This document shows, piece by piece, positions 45,214-53,775 of a stretch of DNA of 64,000 nt. The stretch lies in the NCBI RefSeq assembly GCF_020150455.1, contig NZ_CP083740.1, positions 4,712,001 through 4,776,000 of the forward strand, in the 5' to 3' direction. Source of the DNA: Bremerella sp. TYQ1. GTDB lineage: Bacteria; Planctomycetota; Planctomycetia; Pirellulales; Pirellulaceae. Below the pieces are notes generated by a model. The model did no database searches, was not told the origin of the DNA, and worked only from the letters and a program-made list of their open reading frames with translations. The translations under genes were made by a program, and so were the position numbers. Position 1 is the first letter of the stretch. Each line of letters begins with the position of its first letter.

Positions 45214-46443
45214 ATGTCGACGACCGATGCTTCTGCCGGAACCGAGCCTTTGAGCTCTGCGGACACCGTTTCCATGTTCGAAAAGTATGTGGTGCCTAAC
45301 TACGTACGTTATCCGGTCAACTTGGTCCGCGGCGAAGGCTCCAAGATCTGGGATGCCGAAGGTAACGAGTATCTCGACCTGTTTCCTGGTTGGGGCTGTA
45401 ACTTGCTTGGGCATTGTCCCGACATGGTCGTTGCTGCCGTGCAGGATCAAGTGGCCAAGCTGATCCACGTCCCCAACACTTGGCATATGGATGTCCAAGG
45501 GGAATGGGCGAAGATGCTGTCCGACCGTAGCTTTGGTGGGCAGGCCTTTTTCTGCAACAGTGGTGCCGAAGCAAACGAAGCGGCAATCAAACTGGCTCGT
45601 CTGCACACGCCAGACGAGAAGTACAAAATCATCACGTTCCTGGGTGGCTTTCATGGTCGAACCTATGGAGCGGTAACAGCGACGGCTCAGCCAAAATACC
45701 ACCAAGGGATCGGCCCGATGATGGCCGGCTTCAGTTATGCCCCGCACGGCGATCTGGAAGCAGTCCGGGATTTAGTCGACGAGCATACGTGCGCCATCAT
45801 GATCGAGCCCATCCAAGGCGAAGGTGGCGTCAAGCTTCCGCCGGAAGGGTTCCTGCAAGGCCTACGGAAGATCGCCGATGAGAACAACTTGCTGCTGATC
45901 TTCGATGAAGTCCAAACCGGCTGCGGTCGAACCGGCGAGTGGTTCGGTTATCAGCATTTCGGCGTTCAGCCCGATATTTTGACGCTTGCCAAAAGCTTGT
46001 GTGGTGGCGTTGCCGGCGGTGCTTTGTTGGCAACGAACGAAATTGCCGCCAGCTTGAAGCCGGGGATGCATGCCGCAACGTTTGGCGGCAACCCATTGGC
46101 TGCTCGAGCAGGTATTGCCGCGATCCAGCAGATCGAACGCGACAACCTTCTGGAGAAAGCGAAGCAGGTCAGCGAGATTTTCCGACAACGCTTAACCGCA
46201 TTGAAGGAAGAGTGCGATCTGATTCAGGAAGTTCGAATCTGCGGAATGATGATTGGCCTGGAACTCTCGGTCGATGGCGCACCTGCAGTGAAAGCTTGCC
46301 TCGAAAAACATCTTCTCATCAATTGCACGCAGGGACGAGTCATTCGTCTGTTGCCGGCGATGAACATCAGCGAAGAAGAAGTTCATCGCGGATGCGACAT
46401 CCTGGCCGACGTGCTGAAAAACCTGCCCACGACGGCAGAATAG
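45214..46443 (+). CDS. argD: acetylornithine aminotransferase
   Basis: ArgD moves an amino group from glutamate to N-acetylglutamate semialdehyde. This 409-residue class III PLP aminotransferase has [58 protein letters not shown] with the PLP Asp, and the PLP Lys in [20 protein letters not shown] 45214 with GGAG seven bases upstream is chosen over a long upstream extension. It follows argB by 74 bases. Confidence 0.95.
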   Translation: MSTTDASAGTEPLSSADTVSMFEKYVVPNYVRYPVNLVRGEGSKIWDAEGNEYLDLFPGWGCNLLGHCPDMVVAAVQDQVAKLIHVPNTWHMDVQGEWAKMLSDRSFGGQAFFCNSGAEANEAAIKLARLHTPDEKYKIITFLGGFHGRTYGAVTATAQPKYHQGIGPMMAGFSYAPHGDLEAVRDLVDEHTCAIMIEPIQGEGGVKLPPEGFLQGLRKIADENNLLLIFDEVQTGCGRTGEWFGYQHFGVQPDILTLAKSLCGGVAGGALLATNEIAASLKPGMHAATFGGNPLAARAGIAAIQQIERDNLLEKAKQVSEIFRQRLTALKEECDLIQEVRICGMMIGLELSVDGAPAVKACLEKHLLINCTQGRVIRLLPAMNISEEEVHRGCDILADVLKNLPTTAE

Positions 46444-46503
46444 TTTCTTGTCTCTTTCTCGGGTACCAAGTGCGACCCTTTTTCCAATCGTGAGATCGTT
46501 TCC

Positions 46504-47439
46504 ATGCGACACTTCTTGAGCCTATTTGACGTTTCCGATGACGAACTAAAACGAATCTTCGAGCTTGGGCATCAGCTCAAAGCACGTTTGAAGTCGGGCG
46601 TCCGCGAGCCAGTCCTTCAAGGCAAAGTGGCAGGGCTGTTGTTTGAGAAGCCATCGCTACGAACACGCGTCAGCTTTGAAGCCGGCATGGCTCAGCTAGG
46701 GGGCAGCAGTTTGTTTCTCGGCGAAGATGTTGGCTGGGGAAAGCGAGAGGCTCCGCAAGATTTCAGTCGCGTGATCGGTCAGTATCTCGACGTGATTATC
46801 TGTCGAGCCAAGGGGCACGAAAAAGTTGAAACGCTGGCCAAGTACGCCAATACGGTGATCATCAATGGCTTGACCGACTTGTGCCATCCTTGCCAGGCAT
46901 TGGCCGACTTGATGACGATTCATGAAGAGTTCGGCAAGCTGGAAGGTCAGAAGCTGACGTTCGTGGGTGATGGAAACAATGTCTCTCGTAGTCTCGCGTT
47001 GGCGTGTGCCAAGATGGGCATGACGTTCACTCTCGCAGCTCCGAAGGGATACGAGATCGAACAGGAATTCATCGATCGAGTTCTGAAGCATGTCCCCGAT
47101 GCAAAGATCGAACAGACGAACGATCCGTTTGAAGCTGTGGATGGAGCGTGTGCGGTTTACACCGATGTTTGGGCCAGCATGGGGCAGGAAGCGGAGCAAG
47201 CCAAACGCGAAAAAGACTTCGCTGCGTTCCAAGTAAACAGTAAGTTGATGGATGCTGCCGAGAAGGGAGCCATCTTCCTGCACTGCCTGCCAGCGAAGCG
47301 TGGCCAGGAAGTTACTGACGAAGTGATGGATTGCCCGACGAGCCGCATCGTTGAAGAAGCTGGTAACCGAATGCATGCCCAAAAGGGATTGTTGGTTTGG
47401 CTTTTGACGGAAGCGGTCGACAAGATCCAAGTCGACTAA
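46504..47439 (+). CDS. argF: ornithine carbamoyltransferase
   Basis: ArgF joins ornithine and carbamoyl phosphate to make citrulline; carB in this window makes the carbamoyl phosphate. The 311-residue protein has [13 protein letters not shown] for carbamoyl phosphate (SLRTR in place of the commoner STRTR), [24 protein letters not shown] and the ornithine/catalytic HCLPA. It starts 60 bases after argD. Length and motifs are normal. Confidence 0.95.
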   Translation: MRHFLSLFDVSDDELKRIFELGHQLKARLKSGVREPVLQGKVAGLLFEKPSLRTRVSFEAGMAQLGGSSLFLGEDVGWGKREAPQDFSRVIGQYLDVIICRAKGHEKVETLAKYANTVIINGLTDLCHPCQALADLMTIHEEFGKLEGQKLTFVGDGNNVSRSLALACAKMGMTFTLAAPKGYEIEQEFIDRVLKHVPDAKIEQTNDPFEAVDGACAVYTDVWASMGQEAEQAKREKDFAAFQVNSKLMDAAEKGAIFLHCLPAKRGQEVTDEVMDCPTSRIVEEAGNRMHAQKGLLVWLLTEAVDKIQVD

Positions 47440-47475
47440 AACACTCGCTACTACGATTTGCACCAAGGAGTTCCC

Positions 47476-48195
47476 ATGGCACGTCACGATGGCCGCTCGG
47501 CCTCTCAGCTTCGCCCATTAAAGGTGAAACGGAAGTACACCAAGAACGCGCCAGGGAGCGTGTTGATCCAAGCCGGCGCGACCACGGTACTGTGCACCGC
47601 GAGCGTCGAGTCTTCGGTGCCGCCATGGCTGAAAGGAAGCGAGAAAGGCTGGGTCACCGCCGAATACAACATGCTGCCTGGCAGTACGCCCACGCGTAAA
47701 TCGCGTAGGGTCGATGGTCGTACGACCGAGATTCAGCGGTTGATCGGTCGTAGCTTGCGTGCGGTTGTCGATCTGGAAGCGCTCGGCGAACAGATGATCA
47801 CTGTGGACTGTGATGTGCTGGATGCCGATGGCGGTACCCGAACCGCGAGTATCACCGGGGCATTTATTGCCTTGGTGGATGCGGTCAGCACGATCGAATT
47901 TCCTGATCCGAAGCGTCCTGTTTTTAAGGATAGCCTGGCCGCGGTAAGCGTTGGCATCGTCAATGGTTCGCCGGTGTTGGACTTAGACTATGTAGAAGAC
48001 TTCGCGGCGACGGTCGACATGAACGTGGTCATGACCGGAAGTGGCAAGTTCATCGAGATCCAGGGAACCGGCGAAGAAGCAACATTCAGCGAGGACGAGC
48101 TCGCGAAGCTGCTGAAGCATGCGAAGAGCGGTATCAAGGAATTGACCGCAATGCAGCAGAAAGCGCTTGGCCGCAAATGGCCCATTGCCGGCTAG
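47476..48195 (+). CDS. rph: ribonuclease PH
   Basis: RNase PH trims tRNA 3' ends phosphorolytically. The 239-residue protein has the family's [17 protein letters not shown] start, [15 protein letters not shown] and [25 protein letters not shown] 47476 has AAGGAG at the right spacing. It follows argF by 36 bases, so it is probably the last gene of the arginine transcript. A long hairpin follows the stop. Confidence 0.95.
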   Translation: MARHDGRSASQLRPLKVKRKYTKNAPGSVLIQAGATTVLCTASVESSVPPWLKGSEKGWVTAEYNMLPGSTPTRKSRRVDGRTTEIQRLIGRSLRAVVDLEALGEQMITVDCDVLDADGGTRTASITGAFIALVDAVSTIEFPDPKRPVFKDSLAAVSVGIVNGSPVLDLDYVEDFAATVDMNVVMTGSGKFIEIQGTGEEATFSEDELAKLLKHAKSGIKELTAMQQKALGRKWPIAG

Positions 48196-48197
48196 AA

Positions 48198-48259
48198 CGT
48201 TGAGTAAGACTTGCCCTGAAAAGCAGCTGAACGCTTCAGGGCAAGCCTTGAACTCAACG
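48198..48259 (+). terminator. long hairpin after rph, likely terminator
   Basis: CTTGCCCTGAA (48210-48220) pairs perfectly with TTCAGGGCAAG (48235-48245). The outer arms CGTTGAGT (48198-48205) and ACTCAACG (48252-48259) also pair. There is no T-run, so it may stabilise the 3' end as much as terminate. Confidence 0.6.
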
Positions 48260-48289
48260 GCACGATGGTGCGTGCCGAGTCACGAGGGA

Positions 48290-48718
48290 CTACAACTCGA
48301 ACGTTAACGTATCGAGACCTTCTTTGGGGACATCGATGGTCATGCTGCCGTCGGTCGCCTTCTTCGGCAGTCGAATGCCAGACGATTTCTCCTGAACGAC
48401 TGCATCTTCCGCACCTAGCACAATCCGATTGCGGATACGAACCTGGTGTTGGCCAATCTGAGCTCCTTCGACCCCATCTTCGCCGGTTGTCTTGAGCGTG
48501 AACCGGCCCTGTTCGTCAGTCAAGCCCGACGACGCAGGTCCCGATTCTTCTCCTTGGGCCATGGGCAAGAAGCTGACAATCAAGTTAGGTTGAGGTTTTC
48601 CCTTGATGGTGACAGTGCCACTGACAGGGGCGAACTCTTCGCTGCTTTGATTACAGCCGATCACCATGGCAACCAGCATGCCTAGCGCGACGGTACGAAG
48701 TGAAAGCGTAAGAACCAT
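48290..48718 (-). CDS. small lipoprotein, carboxypeptidase regulatory-like fold (partner of DUF1559 copy 4)
   Basis: A 142-residue protein with lipobox VIGC (Cys22) and a beta-sandwich that begins VSGTVTIKGKPQPNLIVSF, with DEQGRFTL and GQHQVRIRNR. It matches the partners of copies 2 and 3 in layout. AGAGAAGATTC lies before the ATG. It follows DUF1559 copy 4 by 56 bases on the same strand. Function unknown. Confidence 0.85.
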   Translation of the reverse strand: MVLTLSLRTVALGMLVAMVIGCNQSSEEFAPVSGTVTIKGKPQPNLIVSFLPMAQGEESGPASSGLTDEQGRFTLKTTGEDGVEGAQIGQHQVRIRNRIVLGAEDAVVQEKSSGIRLPKKATDGSMTIDVPKEGLDTLTFEL

Positions 48719-48774
48719 ATTGAATCTTCTCTGTTCCGAGTGAACGAAGCGGTGAGTTTTCCGTTGAGCCTACG

Positions 48775-49707
48775 TTAGTTGATGCGTTCGACTTCGCCGT
48801 TGCCCATGGTGGCTTGGGCGGCGAAAACACGGAGGTCAATCGTTTCCTGGAGGAAGAAAGTCGAAGCGTCCGCTCGCAGGAAGTTCATCCCGCCTGGGTG
48901 CTGAGAATGCCAAGCCCGTCGGCAAATGTTGGTGCTGGTGTTGGCCGTGCAGGTGTTGTACTCGTTTCCGAAGATGTACGGATCGAGAATCACATATCCA
49001 ACCCCATAGCCCCACTTGGAATGGGCCCAGAACGCACCACGGCCGGAGTCATCTTTCGGCTGATGATACTCGCCCACGAGAAGCGTATTGGTAGTTCCAT
49101 CGGTGACCGAGGCCATGTTCTCGAAGTTCAACTTGTCGCTGTTGTAGTTACCAACGGAGTGCAGGATGCCTTTCCATTTTTGGGTCGACATATCGACTTC
49201 TTTGATATGGTCCCAGTTGTACGCTTCGTCTTCGACGTAACCGCTCATCCCTTTGTACGACATCGCATGGGCATCGCGACCAAAACCGGACGACGGCTGG
49301 CGAATCGGAGCTGGCATCGGATCGCTGGGGCAGATAAACGCGTCCAAACGCATGACAACTTCATCGGCGTTGTTGGAGTGATCACATGTAACCGTGTGAT
49401 CGTACGATTCGTAGAGAGCGTTTTGTTCGATGAACGGCAGAATGGCGATGCACCAGTTGCCGTAAAACGGTTCGCCCGATTGAACACGTCCGGGAGGGAA
49501 GTTGCGATAGGTGTCGTGATAGTTATGAATCGCGATTCCCATCTGTTTCAAGTTGTTACCACACTGCATACGGCGAGCTGCTTCACGAGCTTGCTGTACC
49601 GCAGGCAACAGTAACGCGATCAAAACACCGATGATCGCAATGACGACAAGAAGTTCTACAAGAGTAAAGCCATGCCGAGGACGCTCGGCGATTCCAACAA
49701 CGCGCAT
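48775..49707 (-). CDS. DUF1559 pseudopilin-like protein, copy 4, variant C-terminal motif
   Basis: A 310-residue protein with the prepilin leader [15 protein letters not shown] and the [18 protein letters not shown] block. Near the C-terminus it reads HPGGMNFLRADAS, so the DG of H-x9-DG is DA. The rest of the body (ILPFIEQNALYESYDH, then TDGTTNTLLVGEYH) is typical. AGGACCTGAACTC lies before the ATG. It leads a two-gene unit with a lipoprotein, and a candidate promoter is upstream. Confidence 0.92.
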   Translation of the reverse strand: MRVVGIAERPRHGFTLVELLVVIAIIGVLIALLLPAVQQAREAARRMQCGNNLKQMGIAIHNYHDTYRNFPPGRVQSGEPFYGNWCIAILPFIEQNALYESYDHTVTCDHSNNADEVVMRLDAFICPSDPMPAPIRQPSSGFGRDAHAMSYKGMSGYVEDEAYNWDHIKEVDMSTQKWKGILHSVGNYNSDKLNFENMASVTDGTTNTLLVGEYHQPKDDSGRGAFWAHSKWGYGVGYVILDPYIFGNEYNTCTANTSTNICRRAWHSQHPGGMNFLRADASTFFLQETIDLRVFAAQATMGNGEVERIN

Positions 49708-50023
49708 GAGTTCAGGTCCTAAAGAATAGAGATAAGGATGTTTTTTACCGATGCTTCGATGGGCTTCTGGGTACCGGCAAATTCAAGAGTTGAAAGAAAA
49801 GGAGTTTGTCGCTGAAGCGGTCAACGATCCTGCCTCAGGTGACAGGTGAAATTATGTAGAAAAGTGTAAAAAATGTAATGGCACATTGGGCTCAATCTGC
49901 AAAGGCGAATGAAATGCCGCAGATAGCCAATAAAATGCGAATAATGGCGTCGTATTTGGTGACGACATGCTATCGGACGAGACGTGTGCCCCGATTTGCC
50001 TATGGGGCAAATCGCAAATTGCC
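49708..50023 (-). other. 316-base gap upstream of DUF1559 copy 4
   Basis: It lies between DUF1559 copy 4 and the beta-propeller gene stop. On the minus strand a possible promoter TTACAT (49878-49873), 16 bases, CATAAT (49856-49851) would give a leader of about 140 bases. The rest shows nothing. Confidence 0.4.
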
Positions 50024-51937
50024 TTAGCGATTTACAGGCATTCGGAGTGTGGGCGTTCCGCTATGCCCGGTGTGACACCCTGTGCAGAAATGGGTAAAGC
50101 CTGGTCGGGCTCCACTATAGTGGTCGCCGGCGAAAGCGAAGAACTTAGTCCTGTTGCCTGAAGCATTAGTCGCCGTGCTATGCCAACTGGCAACGTTTCC
50201 CGAGGCATCAAAGCCAGCAAGTACTGTGGGAGAGCCAGGGGGAATTTGGAATTCAAAGGCACCCTGCTCGACAGGGATCTCGAACAGCATTTCAAAGTTG
50301 CCAGGCGTTCGGGCCTCGGTTGGTGAGTCAAACCGATCGCGATGTGAGGCAAATACGCGAATGGTTTCAATCAGATCATCGGGAGGAGAGTTAAAGATCG
50401 GGGAGCTGTTGCTGTCCGATGCCTGCTGGCCAGGAGCATCGTCGTTATTCATCCTGGGAACCATCGAGTTGTAAACACGTGCGGTTGGCCCAGTGTAGGT
50501 TTCGCCATCGGCGAGCGTCACTGTTGTCATTCCGTTTCCCGACTCGAGCGTCTGGAAGTTGTATTGAATCTCGCGACGATAAACCGCGACAGGCTCGCTA
50601 TCGACTAATGCTGGATCATCGAATAGCTTCGTCAACCCGATCGTTTCTGTGGAACCGTTTTGATTCCATTGGTCACTAGCCAAATAGATGCCAAAGCGAC
50701 GGTCATCCCAATTGCCATCTTCATCCGGCGTTGCCGCAGCAAGAACAATGTTGTTATCAGGGAAAGGATTGGGGCATGCCAACTGTAGTGGGCGATCTTC
50801 TGCTGATTGTGTTGGCCCTGCCATCAGGAACGTCTCGTTCGATTCAGGCAACTGCGTTCCTCGCGCCAGGGAGCTAGGAGAGTTTTCAACGCTTCCTGGA
50901 CGAGCTTGCAAGATGGTCACCGTTGGCGAGTCGTCTGCATCCGTGTGAGGTGTCATAAAGACATAGTTGCCATTGAACAGCCTTCGAGGACGCCACACCG
51001 GTCGTTTCGTTTTGAGAACGCTTCCAAAGTAGTCGCCGTTGGGTTCAATGTGGGCACCTAACCAGGCATCGGTCGGCAGTGTGCCGGATTGGGAACCTTC
51101 CTGGTAAGGTTCGATCGTCCGATGATCTTCCGAAACGACTTCACGATTGCGACTCCAGAGGCTGAAGATCACGTAGCCGTTCTCCGCGATCCATGGCCAA
51201 CGATCGTTGTTTCGATTGGCAGAAAGCGGTTTTTTATCGCTGCCATCTTCTCGCATAATCCAAATCGTCGTACTTCGCCGTGCGTGATCTCGTCCGAGGT
51301 CTGGGGTGCGACTTGAGGCAAATACGATGTGCCCACCAGGTGCATAAGTGGGATCGACATCGTCGTAGTCGACACTGGTGCGTTCGCTGTCAGATAATAC
51401 AGAAATGCCATCTTCTGCGTATCGCATCGGAGGAAGTTGGGTGCATCCGGAATCGTTCGGACCTCCGGTCACTTGACGAAGGCCGGTTCCGTCGACGTTT
51501 ACTTCGAACAAGCGAAAGTGCCCCGCGTCAGGTTCGGACTTACGACCGGCGAAGACAATCCTTTTACCATCCGGCGACACGCTGGGGCTCATGACGTCGA
51601 TGATTGTTGTGCCGTCGGCTAGCGGCCTACCCCAAGTCAATTCGCTAACGTTGCCATTGGGTAGCAGAAGGCGGAGTCTGCCTTCCGCTGCTTGCCAAAG
51701 CGACTTGCCAGGGTAGCTGAACTGTTCTCCTGCATCGGCGGCCGCACGATGACTGGCTGCACTGGACCGAGACGTAAACACAATCGGAAAACGAGGCGGT
51801 TCCGCAACATACTGCGAGAGTGCCATATTGGGCGGCGGATACTTAGTTGAGAATAGGTACCAGCCGCCGAGAAACGTGAGAATTGACAATGCCGCTGCAG
51901 TCGCAAGAAGGAGATGCTTGCGGCCGTTAATTTTCAT
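50024..51937 (-). CDS. membrane-anchored beta-propeller protein with C-terminal CxxCH heme motif
   Basis: The 637-residue protein has an N-terminal membrane anchor (about 8-29), several PD40/TolB-like blades (SPDGKRIVFAGRKS, VDPTYAPGGHIVFASSRTPD, then IWIMREDGSDKKPL and GYVIFSLWSRN), and a C-terminal F-C618-TG-C621-H622 c-type heme motif in a short domain of about 60 residues. The propeller is predicted outside the cytoplasm. It could pass electrons or scaffold partners; its job is unknown. Its start overlaps the preceding lipoprotein stop by 11 bases, and a DUF1559 gene lies upstream on the same strand. Confidence 0.75.
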   Translation of the reverse strand: MKINGRKHLLLATAAALSILTFLGGWYLFSTKYPPPNMALSQYVAEPPRFPIVFTSRSSAASHRAAADAGEQFSYPGKSLWQAAEGRLRLLLPNGNVSELTWGRPLADGTTIIDVMSPSVSPDGKRIVFAGRKSEPDAGHFRLFEVNVDGTGLRQVTGGPNDSGCTQLPPMRYAEDGISVLSDSERTSVDYDDVDPTYAPGGHIVFASSRTPDLGRDHARRSTTIWIMREDGSDKKPLSANRNNDRWPWIAENGYVIFSLWSRNREVVSEDHRTIEPYQEGSQSGTLPTDAWLGAHIEPNGDYFGSVLKTKRPVWRPRRLFNGNYVFMTPHTDADDSPTVTILQARPGSVENSPSSLARGTQLPESNETFLMAGPTQSAEDRPLQLACPNPFPDNNIVLAAATPDEDGNWDDRRFGIYLASDQWNQNGSTETIGLTKLFDDPALVDSEPVAVYRREIQYNFQTLESGNGMTTVTLADGETYTGPTARVYNSMVPRMNNDDAPGQQASDSNSSPIFNSPPDDLIETIRVFASHRDRFDSPTEARTPGNFEMLFEIPVEQGAFEFQIPPGSPTVLAGFDASGNVASWHSTATNASGNRTKFFAFAGDHYSGARPGFTHFCTGCHTGHSGTPTLRMPVNR

Positions 51938-52307
51938 ACTGACTCAAATCGATGTCGAGATTGTCGCCGCTTTTGATGGATTGTTTGATAGGGGTCTTTT
52001 TCTGGTCGAACTTCCCCTTCAGCTTGTCGACGTTCGGATAGGGATCGAGTTGTTGGATGGCAACGCGGTAGCTTCCTTCCGGGACTTCTGCCTGAAAGTG
52101 ACCGGTAGAGTCGACACTCGTCATATAGGTCTGACCGGTCAGCTGACCATTTTCTTCCTGGATAAAGTGAATCTGAATATCGCCTTGATCGCTAACTTGA
52201 AGAGCTTCACCTCCATCGGTGAGTGTCCCTTGGACCGTAGAGACACTTTCACCACATCCGAAGCAGGCCAATAGAGAGACTGCAAGAATAGGGAACAGTA
52301 ATCGCAT
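51927..52307 (-). CDS. small lipoprotein, partner of DUF1559 copy 5
   Basis: A 126-residue protein with a signal peptide and two possible lipidation cysteines (LLAC15 or FGC18), then a beta-sandwich (VSTVQGTLTDGGEALQVS, SVDSTGHFQAEVPEGSYRVAI). ATG 52307 has a poor ribosome site, but it alone begins a signal peptide. The frame is open for 105 codons further upstream, into the end of the DUF1559 gene. It lies between DUF1559 copy 5 and the beta-propeller gene, overlapping the latter by 11 bases. Function unknown. Confidence 0.78.
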   Translation of the reverse strand: MRLLFPILAVSLLACFGCGESVSTVQGTLTDGGEALQVSDQGDIQIHFIQEENGQLTGQTYMTSVDSTGHFQAEVPEGSYRVAIQQLDPYPNVDKLKGKFDQKKTPIKQSIKSGDNLDIDLSQYEN

Positions 52308-52361
52308 CGTCACGAGCGGAGGCCTTTCGTATAGGACGGTAAGAATATAGGTATGAGAAAT

Positions 52362-52399
52362 CAGGATCGGCAAGTTCTTTATATGCTTTGCCGATCCTG
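52362..52399 (-). terminator. perfect hairpin inside the DUF1559 copy 5 operon
   Basis: CAGGATCGGCAA pairs with TTGCCGATCCTG (12 bp) around a 14-base loop, in the 113-base gap between the DUF1559 stop and the lipoprotein start. Only TTTCT follows on the minus strand, so it would be a leaky terminator or a processing/stability element. Confidence 0.6.
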
Positions 52400-52420
52400 G
52401 AATAAACTGAAAGCCACGGA

Positions 52421-53431
52421 TTATGGCTTTTCGTAAGGGACACCGTCTCGGATGGCGTGCATCATGGCCCATGTCGGTTGGTCGATTGTTTCCGAGATGC
52501 TGCGAACGCTTCCATCGATCAGGACCAGGTTCACCACGCCTGGATGCTGCGATCGCGAAACGGCTTGCGTGTTCGGGCAATTCTCCCAGCAGCCACCTCG
52601 GCCATCTGCAAAGTCCTGGCAATCGTAGACGTCGTCCGAGTTGCCGTTCTTATCGTTTGGTCCGTGACAGTCGCCCCGCGAAAAGTTATTGACGACACTG
52701 GAACCTGAAACTCCCAATGCCCAGACGCCACGCTGATCGCCTGCGACTTCACCGATCCGAATCTCGCCGACGAGAACTGAATTGGAAGTTCCATCGGTCA
52801 CTGCCGACATGTTTCGGCCGTCGTTCACGGTGAATGCGCCATCGGAATTCAAGGCTGTTCCATAGCCATTGGGAGTGTGCGATTCCCCATCGTTCCACCA
52901 GGAGCCGAAACCACCATTGGCGGCATAGTTGCCACGTCCCCAGTTTCCGCCAACGCCGTTGTAAGGAGTTTTCGATGCGGCATCGCTAGGGCAGAGGTAG
53001 CCAGGGATCTCTTGAGCTCGTGCCAACTCGCCGTTGGGCAGTGCGACGTCTCGGTTCCATTTGTCGGCGGTTGCGGCTTGGTTTTCGTTAACCTCAAACA
53101 GATCGTGCAATGCTGTTTGTTCGACAAAAGGAAGCAGTTTAACTGCCCAGTTGGGCCCAATCTGATCCGATTCGTTGTTGCCGGCGTAGCCATCGTTGTG
53201 GTTATAGAGAGCAGCGGGGAACTTCAAAAACGTATCGTGATGATTGTGGGCAGCGAGACCGATCTGCTTCAGATGGTTGATGCACTGCGAGCGTCGCGCG
53301 GCTTCACGGGCCTGTTGCACAGCAGGAAGGAGAAGGGCAATCAAGACGCCAATAATGGCAATAACAACTAGCAGTTCGACAAGCGTAAAGGCTTTGGGGC
53401 GACGCGAGCACATTGATAGGGCGTGAGGCAT
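52421..53431 (-). CDS. DUF1559 pseudopilin-like protein, copy 5
   Basis: A 336-residue protein with the prepilin leader ([16 protein letters not shown]; Ala replaces the Gly before the cleavage site), the [18 protein letters not shown] block, and H-PGVVNLVLI-DG, a correct H-x9-DG. ATG 53431 is chosen because AAAGGA lies nine bases before it; an ATG three codons upstream would put the ribosome site at zero spacing. It leads a three-gene unit with a lipoprotein and the beta-propeller/heme protein. Confidence 0.9.
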   Translation of the reverse strand: MPHALSMCSRRPKAFTLVELLVVIAIIGVLIALLLPAVQQAREAARRSQCINHLKQIGLAAHNHHDTFLKFPAALYNHNDGYAGNNESDQIGPNWAVKLLPFVEQTALHDLFEVNENQAATADKWNRDVALPNGELARAQEIPGYLCPSDAASKTPYNGVGGNWGRGNYAANGGFGSWWNDGESHTPNGYGTALNSDGAFTVNDGRNMSAVTDGTSNSVLVGEIRIGEVAGDQRGVWALGVSGSSVVNNFSRGDCHGPNDKNGNSDDVYDCQDFADGRGGCWENCPNTQAVSRSQHPGVVNLVLIDGSVRSISETIDQPTWAMMHAIRDGVPYEKP

Positions 53432-53775
53432 GAATCGCATTCCTTTCGCGGAGAGGCATAGGCGAGAATAGGTAAAATGAAAAGTATGCAGAGAATGCTT
53501 GTCGCACGCGGAAGGTTGGCTTGTGACTGCCTGGTCAGCGCAAAGCCTATGCATACGGCATGTTATCTCTCGCTATGGTTATCGATCCAATGCTGCCGAT
53601 GTACAATGGTAAATGAGGAAAAAACATAAAAAACAGTGCAAATAATGTTGCGCAAAAGCTGTGAATGTTCCTCAGCCGGTAAAGAGTCTCAAGTCATTTG
53701 TGAAACGAGTAATCTGCTTCTGCGTTCGCGCTTCGTCTTATGGAGAAATGTCCACTATTGGCCTGTGGTAAGTGG
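53432..53775 (-). other. 344-base gap upstream of DUF1559 copy 5
   Basis: It lies between DUF1559 copy 5 and the stop of the dehydrogenase gene. It has two A6 tracts (53619-53634). A possible minus-strand promoter TTGTAC (53606-53601), 17 bases, GATAAC (53583-53578) is weak. No gene seen. Confidence 0.35.
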
